Positions 9,226-18,674 of a DNA stretch of 64,000 nucleotides are shown one piece after another. The DNA is taken from positions 1 to 64,000 of the forward strand of contig CAWCWA010000009.1 in assembly GCA_963799085.1 (NCBI GenBank), in the 5' to 3' direction. Below the pieces are notes generated by a model, which saw only the letters and a program-made list of their open reading frames with translations, ran no database searches and was not told where the DNA came from. This DNA comes from AP-15 sp963799085. Lineage in GTDB: Bacteria > Pseudomonadota > Alphaproteobacteria > ATCC43930 > CGMCC-115725. The position numbers and the translations under genes were made by a program. The number at the start of each line of letters is the position of its first letter. Positions within the stretch are counted from its first letter, which is position 1.

Positions 9226-10515
9226 ATGTCGCAGCAATACCGAATGGAGAGTCCCACAGGATTGTCTTTTCCCGGCAATCAAATACCCGGAAGCATGGTG
9301 CCCTCCGGGTCAACATACACCTTGGATGCAGACAATCGGATAACCGCGTCTCAAATCGATATCATTGCCCTTAAGAGAATGGGGTTCGTATTGGTAGATC
9401 GGGCTAAACGGTCGGCGGGGCCAACGAGTCGTTGGACCGCAAGCGCAAACGGCGGCATCACCCGGCTAACGGGTGATGTATTAGCTGGTCCCGGATCTGG
9501 ATCACAGACGGCGACGATTGCTGCAAATGCCGTCAGCAATTCCAAACTTGGCCGGATGGGCGCAAATACGCTCAAAGGAAACAACACTAGCGGCACGGCG
9601 AATGCGCTTGACCTGACAGTCAGTCGGGCGACAGCCATGCTGAATCCTATGGTGGGCGATGCCGGTTCAGGCGGAGCCAAGGGGCTCGCTCCTGCACCAA
9701 GTGCGGGTGATGCGGCAGCCGGAAAATATCTGAAGGCCGATGGGACGTGGTCAATTCCTCCTGCTGGGGGCATCACACAGCTTACCGGTGACGTCGCCGC
9801 CGGTCCGGGATCAGGAACCCAATCGACCACTATCGCGACCAATGCAGTCAGCAATTCCAAGCTAGCTCAGATGGCTGCGCACACCTTCAAGGGTAATAAT
9901 AGTGGTGCTACCGCTGCCCCGTCCGATCTGACGGCCGCCCAATTGACCGCCGCACTCAACCCGATGGTTGGCGATACCGGCGGCGGGGGAACGAAAGGCC
10001 TAACCCCCGCTCCAGCACCGGGAGACGCTGCTGCCGGCAAATTTCTGAAAGCCGATGGGACATGGTCGGCTCCGCCAGCCCCCGGCATTACCCAGCTTAC
10101 CGGAGACCTCATAGCAGGACCTGGCTCGGGATCGCAAGCCTCCGCGCTCGCCAGCACTGGCGTCGTAGCCGGCTCCTATACCTCGGCCAATATTACCGTC
10201 GATGCAAAGGGCCGCATCACCGCCGCTACCAATGGCATCGCTGGCGGCGGCAGCGCCACAAACGTACTCATCCTGCAAGGTAACAAAAACGGCACCTACA
10301 GCGCACCAGGAGTGGCACCCTCCAACAAATTGCTGTGCGGTCTTTCGACGCGAGACGATCTGGCCTCCACGAACTTCAATTTCAGCCCAGCGGCATTCGT
10401 CCTTGCCTCCAATCAGCTGAATATTGCAAGGGGATGGTACGCGGGCAATGGCCAGATCGTTGATCCGACTGCAGCAGATTGGTCAGGGTTCTACCTGGTC
10501 TGGTTCTATTCATGA
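9226..10515 (+). CDS. Tail-fibre-like protein with two about 100-residue repeats
   Basis: A 429-residue protein starting MSQQYRMESPTG, with GAGAGG placed to act as ribosome binding site. After a unique N-terminus of about 75 residues come two long repeats. Each opens GGITxLTGDV-AGPGSG, passes through NAVSNSKL and LNPMVGD, and ends AAGKxLKADGTWS. A shortened third repeat turns into ANITVDAKGRITAATNG, a module common in phage tail fibres. The C-terminal 110 residues (GWYAGNGQIV to FYLVWFYS) are not recognised. No signal peptide is visible. The next gene starts 25 bases on, so the pair is probably one transcript. Function as a fibre, adhesin or prophage relic is inferred. Confidence 0.6.
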   Translation: MSQQYRMESPTGLSFPGNQIPGSMVPSGSTYTLDADNRITASQIDIIALKRMGFVLVDRAKRSAGPTSRWTASANGGITRLTGDVLAGPGSGSQTATIAANAVSNSKLGRMGANTLKGNNTSGTANALDLTVSRATAMLNPMVGDAGSGGAKGLAPAPSAGDAAAGKYLKADGTWSIPPAGGITQLTGDVAAGPGSGTQSTTIATNAVSNSKLAQMAAHTFKGNNSGATAAPSDLTAAQLTAALNPMVGDTGGGGTKGLTPAPAPGDAAAGKFLKADGTWSAPPAPGITQLTGDLIAGPGSGSQASALASTGVVAGSYTSANITVDAKGRITAATNGIAGGGSATNVLILQGNKNGTYSAPGVAPSNKLLCGLSTRDDLASTNFNFSPAAFVLASNQLNIARGWYAGNGQIVDPTAADWSGFYLVWFYS

Positions 10516-10540
10516 CAGCGCCGTTCTAGGAGAAAGAAAG

Positions 10541-12703
10541 ATGACGTTAAAACGCATTGACAAGTTATTGGTGGCTTGCCTGGTGCTCGCGACCGCGATA
10601 GTCGCCTCGATTACCGGGCACGCGCAAATTCCGACGCCAACCGCCAATTGGGTGAACATCAAAGATCCGAAGTTCGGCGCAATGGGCGATGGGAACCACG
10701 ACGACACGGCCGCGATCCAGGGGGCGATCGACTATGCCTTTGCGCACGGCCTAAAGGCGGTTTATTGTCCGGCGGGAAATTATAAGACGACGAGCACGAT
10801 ATATCTGGATCCGCCGGGGAATATGCGGGCTAGCGCTCGGGCGCATCCCACCATGTTTGCTTTCACAATGGCGTTTTTTGGCGATCCTAGCGGTGGGGGC
10901 GATGCGGTTGGCTACTTTTCCTGCCAGCTTCATCCAACCTTCCAGAATGATATCGCTTTGCTTGTCGGGACAGGCCAAGGAATGCGCGTTTCGGATATGG
11001 CGGTCATCGGTCCGTCCGGCGTCTATCGTTGCAACCACAGTAGCAACGGCATCGGTATCGGCCTGTCGGGAGGCGGCGGCGGTTCGCTCGGTAATCTGAT
11101 AGAGAATACATATGTAGCCAACGAATATGCGTTGTACGAGGTTTCTGCCAATGGGGCGGATACGTTAGGGTCGCATAATCATTGGCGGCAGCCTACCGGA
11201 CAAAATGGCTGTTTCGGTTTTCGTATCTTAGGTACTCAGATAGATGTCCACGACATCATCGCGCCCAATATTATGTCCACAACGGTCGGCGTAGATTCTG
11301 AATACGGCCGCCCGGTGAACCTTTATGGTGGAAATCTTTCATCTACCAATGCGCAAAGCAATTCGTTCACAATTTCGAACGTATCGGCTTTCAGCAAGAC
11401 GCCCAGTGGCAATGGATCCGAATATTCCTTCACTGCACAAATTCAGGCGCCCGACCTATATATTCCGAATGTCTATAATTCTTACATGGTAAACACGGCT
11501 CATTTCGGTGTCATCCCACTTACGATGACGAATTGGAATGCGGGGACAAGCACAGGAACATTCAAGCTTTGGGCGCCCTGGGTTTTCGCTAATTATGGGA
11601 CAATGGATTTATCGGCGGGGACGGATGTCCAGGCAGAAATGGCGGCGGTCACGACACTTTACGCCGCGGAGCGCGTCGTTGTCGCGCAAGGCACTGGGAT
11701 CACACTCGATGGCGTCTGGGTCGAGAATCCTGCGGCATGTACGTCGCTTTTGATGCTTCAAGGCGTGTGGGTTACTGCGGAACGAACTGTGGTCAAAGAC
11801 CCGTATTTCAACGCTGACCCCAGTAATCCCGCCGGAACCGCGAATGTCTACTGCACACGAGCGTTTCCATTCATCGGGCAGGGCTCAGGCGTTGTGGGCG
11901 GCTCTGATAATGGGAACGTGTGGTTGAGCGGCGGACTTTATACCTCTTCTTACCCGTTGAATATAGATGTGGGAGCGTTCCCAGACATCCAAGGAACTCA
12001 GCTGGTTCGACCACGATTTAACATCCGGGTTTATGATAATGGTGGATACGCGTACAAACAACTGGGTGGTTATGGTCAATTTGCATCCGAAGGCCGTGGA
12101 GCTGGTCTTTGGGACAACAACTACTTCATACCGTCAGCTTGGGGATCGTACTCTCCCGGAAAGGTGAACGTACTCACTGGTGAGCTTACCTCTCCCTATT
12201 GTGGGTACGAACCCTGTCCATGGACGACCCCCAACCTGAGCCCTACTATCTTTGCGAGTGTGAGCGGCGCTCTCGGCGCTCTCGGCTCCTATCCGCCGAT
12301 TGCATGTCGGACCGTCTACAAGTCAGTGGATTGGAACACCGGTGCGCTGGCCCATCTCTTCCTGCGATCGGCTTCCTGTCCTGGCTACAGTTGGGGCCAG
12401 AACCTCACGGACGCGACAGTAGGCGAAACGGTCACATGGTCGTATAAGGGACAGTCGAATGTGTTGTACCTGGATGCCAAGGTCCTGTCGTATATGTTTC
12501 CCGGTCTTGGAATCTCGCTCGATAATGGCGGCGGGCCAGTGACCTATATCATCACGGGCGTCTATCCGGATCTTGGCTACGTCACGGTAATGAATGCGAC
12601 CAACAACAGCGGCGGACCGTTGGCGGGAACAAAAACTAATGTGTATTCATGCGCGTCGGGTTGCAAAATTGGCCAGACAACTTTCGCGTGGACGGCATAT
12701 TAA
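10541..12703 (+). CDS. Secreted beta-helix protein (pectate-lyase-3 / tailspike type)
   Basis: A 720-residue protein. I chose ATG 10541 because AGGAGA sits eight bases upstream and the first residues form a clear Sec signal (MTLKRIDKLLVACLVLATAI ending in GHAQ). The mature start NWVNIKDPKFGAMGDGNHDDTAAIQGAI, with its GDGxxDDTxAI motif, is the hallmark of the pectate-lyase-superfamily-3 right-handed beta-helix. That fold is found in polysaccharide lyases, epimerases and phage tailspikes. The rest is rich in N, G, S and T and includes paired cysteines. The combination with an upstream fibre-like protein suggests a surface or tailspike role, but substrate and activity cannot be read from sequence. 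Confidence 0.65.
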   Translation: MTLKRIDKLLVACLVLATAIVASITGHAQIPTPTANWVNIKDPKFGAMGDGNHDDTAAIQGAIDYAFAHGLKAVYCPAGNYKTTSTIYLDPPGNMRASARAHPTMFAFTMAFFGDPSGGGDAVGYFSCQLHPTFQNDIALLVGTGQGMRVSDMAVIGPSGVYRCNHSSNGIGIGLSGGGGGSLGNLIENTYVANEYALYEVSANGADTLGSHNHWRQPTGQNGCFGFRILGTQIDVHDIIAPNIMSTTVGVDSEYGRPVNLYGGNLSSTNAQSNSFTISNVSAFSKTPSGNGSEYSFTAQIQAPDLYIPNVYNSYMVNTAHFGVIPLTMTNWNAGTSTGTFKLWAPWVFANYGTMDLSAGTDVQAEMAAVTTLYAAERVVVAQGTGITLDGVWVENPAACTSLLMLQGVWVTAERTVVKDPYFNADPSNPAGTANVYCTRAFPFIGQGSGVVGGSDNGNVWLSGGLYTSSYPLNIDVGAFPDIQGTQLVRPRFNIRVYDNGGYAYKQLGGYGQFASEGRGAGLWDNNYFIPSAWGSYSPGKVNVLTGELTSPYCGYEPCPWTTPNLSPTIFASVSGALGALGSYPPIACRTVYKSVDWNTGALAHLFLRSASCPGYSWGQNLTDATVGETVTWSYKGQSNVLYLDAKVLSYMFPGLGISLDNGGGPVTYIITGVYPDLGYVTVMNATNNSGGPLAGTKTNVYSCASGCKIGQTTFAWTAY

Positions 12704-12850
12704 AGCGGCGCATCCGTCGCGCGGACATCGAAGATAGGGCCTAATGCGTTCCATCGGGTTCAGATCAATCGGATCCGATCACTATCGTACTCTCGCCGAA
12801 GCACGACATATATAACCCATGAATCGGGAATCTCGATACTAAGACGTAAA

Positions 12851-12915
12851 CGCGCGGGCTAAGCCCGGATTTCTTACAGAGGGCTGCTGTGAGATTTTCG
12901 GGCTAAACCCGCGCG
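12851..12915. terminator. Long inverted repeat, possible terminator
   Basis: Arms CGCGCGGGCTAAGCCCG (12851-12867) and CGGGCTAAACCCGCGCG (12899-12915) pair with two mismatches around a 31-base loop. They are followed by CATTCTTTTT. It lies 150 bases after the beta-helix gene and just before the IS5 fragment, so it may terminate that unit, or be the end of a small mobile repeat. Confidence 0.45.
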
Positions 12916-12938
12916 CATTCTTTTTGAAATAAAATAAT

Positions 12939-13614
12939 CTCTCGCCATCGGTATTACGCTGTTTGGGCGCGGCGACGATCGCGGCATCGACGATCTGGCC
13001 GCTCCCCAACCGAAAACCCCGGCGCCAGAAAGCCGGCCGCCAAGAGCGCCGCATCAAAGCGCTCGAACACAACCTCGATCGCCCGCCGGCCCGCGATTTT
13101 GGCCCGCGATTTTGGCCCGCGTCAGCGCTTCGCGGAAGGTCCAGATCGTATTCGCGTCGGGCACGGTGTCAGCCAGCCCCAGACCGAGAAACCGCATGAA
13201 CGACAGCCGGTCCCGGATCAGATATTCGCTGCGCTCGTCCGACAGATTGTGGTTGGCCGACAGATTGTGCTCGTCCGACAGATTGTGCTCGTCCGACAGA
13301 TTGTGCTTGGCCTGCAGAATGAGCGTCTTGAACATCAGCACATGATCAAAAGCCGGCCGGCCACCCCTGTTCAGGCCAGGGGCAGGCTCTTCGAGCGGTC
13401 CGCGCGCGGCACTGCCCGCTCCAGATCCGCCCGAAACAGTTCGAAATCGTTCACCGCGTTCAGCCGTTCCAGGCTGTCGCCTTTGGCCGAGATCTGCCTC
13501 AGCCGCTCGTCAACGTCGAAAAACCCCGCCTGACCGCGCATCTCCGCCGCCCAGCGCAGACCGCGCGCATCGAATCACAAACCTGCAAAAACCACCAGGT
13601 TTTTGCAGGTCTCC
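12939..13614 (-). mobile_element. Truncated IS5 copy, inverted duplicate of copy B
   Basis: Bases 12939-13600 are the reverse complement of 1789-2450, including the four-unit 18-bp array and the palindrome insert. Bases 13601-13614 complete the element end (GGAGACCTGCAAAA on the minus strand) that copy B has lost. The copy stops abruptly after the codons for NTDGER. Because it shares copy B's private defects, it was duplicated after copy B had already decayed. Confidence 0.85.
13363..13388. repeat. Palindromic insert (inverted duplicate)
   Basis: The same CCCCTG-ttcaggc-CAGGGG palindrome as at 2001-2026, seen in reverse because the surrounding IS5 segment is an inverted duplicate. It is not an independent insertion. 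Confidence 0.75.
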
Positions 13615-13679
13615 AATCACTGTGGCAAGTGCGCGCAAGACCGACCCAAACTTCAATAAAGCCCGGCTCCCCCCGAAAC

Positions 13680-14427
13680 TCAAAAAATAACCGCCAGAAC
13701 CGATTTGATTTGCCATGTGCCGCCGTTTTGCGGGGTCACGACATTGTAATAGGCGCCGACCGACATTTTGACCGGCAGCTTGCCTATCACCTTGATGATT
13801 TGGCCGCCCTCCAGGCCGACCGGCACCGTCCATTTCTTTCCGGAGCCATATTCGTTGGCGGTGATGATCGGGGCGGTGCTGAGGAACCAGCCGTGGCCGA
13901 AATTATAGTTGAAGAAGGGTTCGACCAGGAATTGCGCGTAGCGCGTGCCGAGCGGCCCCGACGTGCCGCCAAGCGAGAACAGATTGTTGATCAGCACGCC
14001 GGCGACGATGTGCTCCGTGGTCTTGACCACCACGGCGGTCGGGCCGAGGCCCCAGACGCTGGAGCCGATGGTGGGGCTGGTGGCGGTCGGGATCTGGACG
14101 ATCGGGCCGACGCCCCAGGTCCAGCCGTCGACCGAGTGGCTGGGCGACAGGAACGAGGAGAAATTGGTCGGAGCGAGCGCCTGCGGCGCGACATGGGCCA
14201 GCGGGCTCCACATCGCCGGAATGATCGCGCGGTTGATGAGGGTCCAGTCGTCGGTGACGTGGACCGGGACCACCGGCTCGAACTGGAGGATGTTCTGCGT
14301 GCCGTCATGGGGCCCGACATCGAAATTGGTGTAGTTCTCGAACGGCAGGATGGTGAGATTGCCGATCGGATTTTCCGCTTCCTTGGCGATATCCGATTCG
14401 CCGACGTCCCCGACCGGGGGCGTAGGA
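13680..14427 (-). pseudogene. Outer-membrane protein (phenol-pathway transporter type), N-terminus lost
   Basis: On the minus strand it reads DIAKEAENPIGNLTILPFEN, FDVGPHDGTQNILQFEPVVP, DDWTLINRAIIPAMW and SWGVGP-like beta-strand repeats ending KSVLAVIF. This matches the beta-barrel family often annotated as MetA-pathway-of-phenol-degradation or neuromedin-U-like transporters. There is no start or signal peptide: upstream it runs without a gap into the truncated end of the DUF1254 gene. The join near 14,425 therefore looks like a deletion that removed the end of one gene and the start of the other. An internal GTG at 14273 could only make a partial barrel. Confidence 0.6.
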
Positions 14428-15803
14428 ACGCGCCAGGATGGCGAAGCGTCCGGGAACCGACGCGGTCGACAGCCAGTTGGACTCCTTGTCCTTGCCCGGA
14501 CTGGTGCTCTGGAGGCGATTGATCGGATTTTCGACCGGATATTGTGTCTTGTAATCGTACATGGTGACCGACCAAAAGCCGGGCGTCTTGTGCGGCGACG
14601 GCACGAAGGTCATGGTGTATTTGTTTTGGGCCATCAATAGCTTGTCCTCGCTGTCGATCTGCGGCGAGGTGTAGACCGCCTCCTCGAGCGTGTTGGCGGT
14701 GTAGCCCAGGCGGGTGATCATCGCCCGGTTCAGGTAATCGGTACGGAAATTGCCGGTCGAAAGCCAGCAAAAAACCCAGCCGTTGTAGAACTGGCCCGGG
14801 ATCAGGCCGTACATTATCCCCATGCCGGCGTCAGCCGCGGCTTCCCGCATGGCGTCGAGGATCGGGGCGGGCACCTTCGTTCGATCCCATTGCTTGCCCA
14901 ATTTGATTCCGAGCGGCGCGAATATAGGCAGCAGGGCGGTGATCTGGTCCTGCGGCGGCGGGTTTTCGTTGATCATGCTGGAAAGAATTTCCCAGAATTG
15001 CAACGGGTCCTTGAAATCATTGGCGCTGGCGTTGAGCTTTGGATTGCTGAAGACGGGCGCCGGGTCGTCATAAGCAATCGGGGCCGGGGACGGCTTGCCG
15101 AGGTATTTCGAGCGCGGCTGGGTGGTGATCTGGCTCAGGACTTCCTTGGCGCCCGCCAGGTCGTCGGGATCGCCATGTGCACGCGCGGCTGCAACAGCAC
15201 CCAGCGCGTCGGCGATTCGATGCCCGCACGCCGGCCGGTACTGTTCCCTTCCAGCCGGGTCCGACAATCAGCCACGTGCCTCCGTCGTAGCCGTTATCCG
15301 TTCCGGCGGGATAGGCAAATGCATTGGAATAGGCGTCCAGAACTTCAACCATGTAGTAGCGGCCATGGGAATTGGGCAGCGTCAGGACGATTGGTTCCTG
15401 TTTGAGGTCCATGAAACCGAAACCGTAAACCGTGTTCACGTTCGGCGTCACATAGCCGGATTCCTCGGACAGCTTCGGCGTCGAGATGTTGGACATCCGC
15501 CAGATATCGCCGACCGGAGCCTTCGGATGCGGGCCCATGGCGTCGCGGTAGCGCAGCGTGTAGAAAGTCGTGAGGGGGAGCCCCCAAATGGCGGCTTGCA
15601 AGGCGAGCGAATAAACGTAGTCGTGAGTCGCCTTGGCCTGCTTCGGCGGCAATTTCCAATTCTCCGCCGTCAGGTGCCAGTGGTCGAACACTTCCGTGTT
15701 GTAGGGTGACCATCGGCGCCTTTTGCGCCAGCGCCGGCGCGATCAGGAGCGGCGCGAGGGAAAGAGCGCCGAGAAGGCCGGAAACGTATTTGCGTGAAGG
15801 CAT
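14428..15803 (-). pseudogene. DUF1254/DUF1214-family exported protein, frameshifted
   Basis: It starts MPSRKYVSGLLGALSLAPLL with a signal peptide ending ALAQ. It then shifts frame near 15705 (an extra C in ACCCTAC). It continues as YNTEVFDHWHLTAENW, VTPNVNTVYGFGFMDL (DUF1254 core) and YYMVEVLDAYSN, with two more shifts between about 15230 and 15170. It resumes with DPDDLAGAKEVLSQ, GLIPGQFYNGW, LGYTANTLEEAVYT and PGFWSVTMYDY (DUF1214). The usual NWLPAP-like ending is present as NWLSTA, but the last residues are replaced by the junction with the outer-membrane gene. The family is periplasmic and of unknown function. Confidence 0.7.
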
Positions 15804-16178
15804 GAGGTTCTCTCTTGGTTGGGCGCGGAAAGCCTGTCGCCTGGACGGCTTTTATTGGCCCGTCGAAATGAGGTCGATCGGGAATGCGATCAAAAGTCCT
15901 TGCCGCCGGACCGTCAGCCCTCCCTTTTTGAAATTTCGGCGGATGCTAGCACGCGGCCGATTTTCCCTGTCCCCAAGTTTGGGTGCCGCGCGGCAATCAG
16001 GGTGAGAACGGCACGTCAATCAGGATGAGAAAGCGCCGCTGGGTTTGTGACGCAGGGAGGGCGTAGCCCGACCGAAGTCGCGAATCCAGCGGCGGCGCGA
16101 ACCCGGAGAGGGGCGCGCATCCGGCGATCGCAGCCGGCTGGATATGGAGCGGTTCTTCATACCGATGAGGAACCGCAC

Positions 16179-17690
16179 TTGCCCGGCCGCCACATCACCG
16201 ATTGCCAGATGAGGCTGTATATGAGTTTCCGTCAGACCGAGACGCCGGCCGTTTCCGCCGCCAAGGCCGGGTTCGCGACCTCCAGCGGCTATCGCTTCGA
16301 GCACGACTCTCGAATGCCCTCGCAAAAGAAAGCCCCGCGCGGCCGGCGGCGGCCCGATCCGCTGGGCGAGGTATGGGACAGCGAGGTGGTGCCGCTGCTG
16401 AAGAGCATCCCCGGTTTGCGGCCGGTCGCCATTTTCGACGAGATCCGGCGGCGCCACCCCGAGATCGGCGCCGGCATCCGCCGCACGTTGGAGCGGCGCA
16501 TCCGTACCTGGCGGGCTCTGCATGGCACCGAGCAGGATGTCATCTTCCGGCAGGAGCACCCACCGGGTCGACTTGGGCTGTCCGATTTTACCGACTTGCG
16601 CGATCGCGGCGTCAGCGTCGCCGGGGTGCCGCTTGATCACCGGCTCTATCACTTCCGTCTGGCCTTCTCGGGCTGGGAGCACGCTCGTGTCGTGCTCGGC
16701 GGCGAAAGCTTCGTGGCGCTGGCCGAGGGCCTGCAGAATGCGCTGTGGGCGCTCGGCCGCGCCCCGTTGCAGCACCGCAGCGACAGCCTGTCGGCCGCCT
16801 TTCGCAATCTTGACGAGGACTCAAGGCAGGATCAGACCCGCCGCTACGAGGCGCTGTGCGCGCATTACGGCATGGAGCCGACCCGCAACAATCGCGGCAT
16901 CGCACACGAGAACGGATCGATCGAAAGCCCGCACGGCCATCTCAAGCAGGCGATTGAGGACGCGCTGTTGCTGCGTGGCTCGCGCGACTTCGACAGCTTG
17001 GATGCCTACCGCTGCTTCATCGACGAGATCGTCGGCCGCCGCAACGCCCGACTGAAGAAGCGGCTGGAACTCGAGCGCCCGGCACTGCAGTCGCTGCCGG
17101 AGCGCCGCACGACCGATTACGAGGAGACGATCGTCATCGTCACCTCGACGAGCGGCTTCACGCTCAAGAAGGTGTTCTATTCGGTGCCGTCGCGACTGAT
17201 CGGCCATCGCCTACGGGTGCGCCTGTACGACGACCGGCTCGACTGCCTTCTCGGCAGCACCCCGCTGATGACGCTGCGCCGTGGCCGGGCGCATCCCAGC
17301 GGCAAGCGCGGTCATGTCGTCGATTATCGGCATGTCATTCACGCCTTGCGGCGCAAGCCGATGGCTTTGCTCAACCTGGTTTATCGCGAGCAGCTCTTTC
17401 CACGCCGCGCCTACCAGCGCGCGTTCGAGGCGCTGTTGGCGGCCGACGGCGAGAAGCGGGCGTGCCGCACCATCGTCGGATTGCTGGCGCTGGCGCACGA
17501 CCGCGCCTGCGAGGCCGAACTCGCCGGCATCATCGACGCCGAACTCGACGCCGGCAGACTGCCTGATCTGGACATCCTCGGCCGGCACTTCGGGCCCGAT
17601 CCCGCCGCCATTCCAGACATCACCGTCAAACTAACGCCGCTGCATCTCTATGACGAACTCGGCATCGTCCGGGCGGGCGGTGCCGTATGA
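16179..17690 (+). CDS. istA: IS21 transposase IstA (copy B)
   Basis: A 503-residue transposase from TTG 16179 (MPGRHITDCQMRLYMSFRQTE); an ATG at 16209 is an alternative. The basic N-terminal part (PSQKKAPRGRRRPD) precedes the DDE domain. Its first aspartate is in GLSDFTDLRDRG, and the last part of the triad is in NNRGIAHENGSIESPHGHLK. The C-terminal domain has FYSVPSRLIGHRLRVRLYDD. The stop overlaps the istB ATG. Compared with copy A it lacks one A near 16820 and so keeps the frame, making this the probable active source. Confidence 0.9.
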   Translation: MPGRHITDCQMRLYMSFRQTETPAVSAAKAGFATSSGYRFEHDSRMPSQKKAPRGRRRPDPLGEVWDSEVVPLLKSIPGLRPVAIFDEIRRRHPEIGAGIRRTLERRIRTWRALHGTEQDVIFRQEHPPGRLGLSDFTDLRDRGVSVAGVPLDHRLYHFRLAFSGWEHARVVLGGESFVALAEGLQNALWALGRAPLQHRSDSLSAAFRNLDEDSRQDQTRRYEALCAHYGMEPTRNNRGIAHENGSIESPHGHLKQAIEDALLLRGSRDFDSLDAYRCFIDEIVGRRNARLKKRLELERPALQSLPERRTTDYEETIVIVTSTSGFTLKKVFYSVPSRLIGHRLRVRLYDDRLDCLLGSTPLMTLRRGRAHPSGKRGHVVDYRHVIHALRRKPMALLNLVYREQLFPRRAYQRAFEALLAADGEKRACRTIVGLLALAHDRACEAELAGIIDAELDAGRLPDLDILGRHFGPDPAAIPDITVKLTPLHLYDELGIVRAGGAV

Positions 17691-18496
17691 AGGCCGCCGA
17701 CCCGATCGACACCGCCCGCGTCGAGCTGCTGCTCGCCGAGCTGCGCCTACCGGCCGTCAAACACGTCTGGGCGGCGCTGGCTGCCCAGGCCGACAAGGAA
17801 GGCTGGCCGGCCGCGCGCTTTCTGGCCGCGCTCGCCGAGCACGAGATGGCCGAACGCGTTCGCCGCCGCATCGAGCGTCATCTCGCCGAAGCCCGCCTGC
17901 CGCCCGGCAAGACCCTCGACACCTTCGACTTCGAGGCCGTTCCGGTGGTCAGCAAGGCGCAGGTCATGGCGCTCGCCGCCGGCGACGCTTGGCTCAACCA
18001 GGGCGCCAATCTCTTGCTGTTCGGCCCGCCGGGCGGCGGCAAGAGCCATCTGGCGGCAGCGCTCGGCTTCGCGCTCGTCGAAAACGGCTGGCGTGTGCTG
18101 TTCACCCGCACCACCGATCTCGTGCAACGGCTGCAGATCGCTCGTCGCGAGCTCGCCCTCGAAGCTGCGATCGCCAGGCTCGACAAATATCACCTACTGA
18201 TCCTTGACGACCTCGCCTACGTCACCAAGGACCAGGCCGAGACCAGCGTGCTGTTCGAGCTGATCAGCGCCCGCTACGAGCACCGCTCGCTGCTGATCAC
18301 CGCCAACCAGCCGTTCGGCGAGTGGGGCAAGGTCTTTCCCGATCCGGCGATGACCGTCGCCGTCGTCGACCGCCTCGTGCACCACGCGACGATCTTCGAG
18401 ATGAACGTCGAAAGCTACCGCCGCCGCGCTGCCCTCGAACGCAAACGCGGCCCTGGACGGCCGCCCGTCACCGCGACAATCAAAGCCAACGCCTGA
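17687..18496 (+). CDS. istB: IS21 helper ATPase IstB (copy B)
   Basis: A 269-residue partner of IstA with Walker A GPPGGGKSHLA, Walker B LLILDDLAYV and the basic tail KRGPGRPP. It is translationally coupled through the ATGA overlap. It encodes the same protein as copy A. Confidence 0.92.
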   Translation: MKAADPIDTARVELLLAELRLPAVKHVWAALAAQADKEGWPAARFLAALAEHEMAERVRRRIERHLAEARLPPGKTLDTFDFEAVPVVSKAQVMALAAGDAWLNQGANLLLFGPPGGGKSHLAAALGFALVENGWRVLFTRTTDLVQRLQIARRELALEAAIARLDKYHLLILDDLAYVTKDQAETSVLFELISARYEHRSLLITANQPFGEWGKVFPDPAMTVAVVDRLVHHATIFEMNVESYRRRAALERKRGPGRPPVTATIKANA

Positions 18497-18674
18497 TTGA
18501 CGCTCAGCGACAATCAAACCTTGCGCCGCCCGCAATCAGCGACAATCATCCGGATGCCGCGACGCCGGATTCCCACCCTGATTGTCGCCGCTTTCCCATC
18601 CAGATCGCCGCGCTACATTTGGGTGTTAGATGACCCCCCGCACAAAAAATGACGTTGCAAAAGGGATTTTTGAC

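Larger units (their letters stand above)
15984..18617 (+). mobile_element. IS21-family element, copy B (apparently intact)
   Basis: It starts TGCCGCGCGGCAATCAGG and ends, read inward, TGTAGCGCGGCGATCTGG. It is flanked by a direct TTTGGG duplication (15978-15983 and 18618-18623), a 6-bp target duplication typical of IS21. Both genes are open, and the two cistrons overlap by ATGA. It stands in opposite orientation to copy A, with 7.2 kb between them. Confidence 0.9.

Noticed and set aside
13629..14522. A 297-codon plus-strand open frame opposite the outer-membrane protein
   Set aside because: It is a mirror of the minus-strand gene, arginine/aspartate-rich and without family motifs. Similar antisense frames opposite most GC-rich genes were dropped for the same reason.
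6179..18617. A bona fide composite transposon bounded by IS21
   Set aside because: Copy B has its own 6-bp target duplication, and copy A has none matching the far side, so separate insertions explain the layout better.
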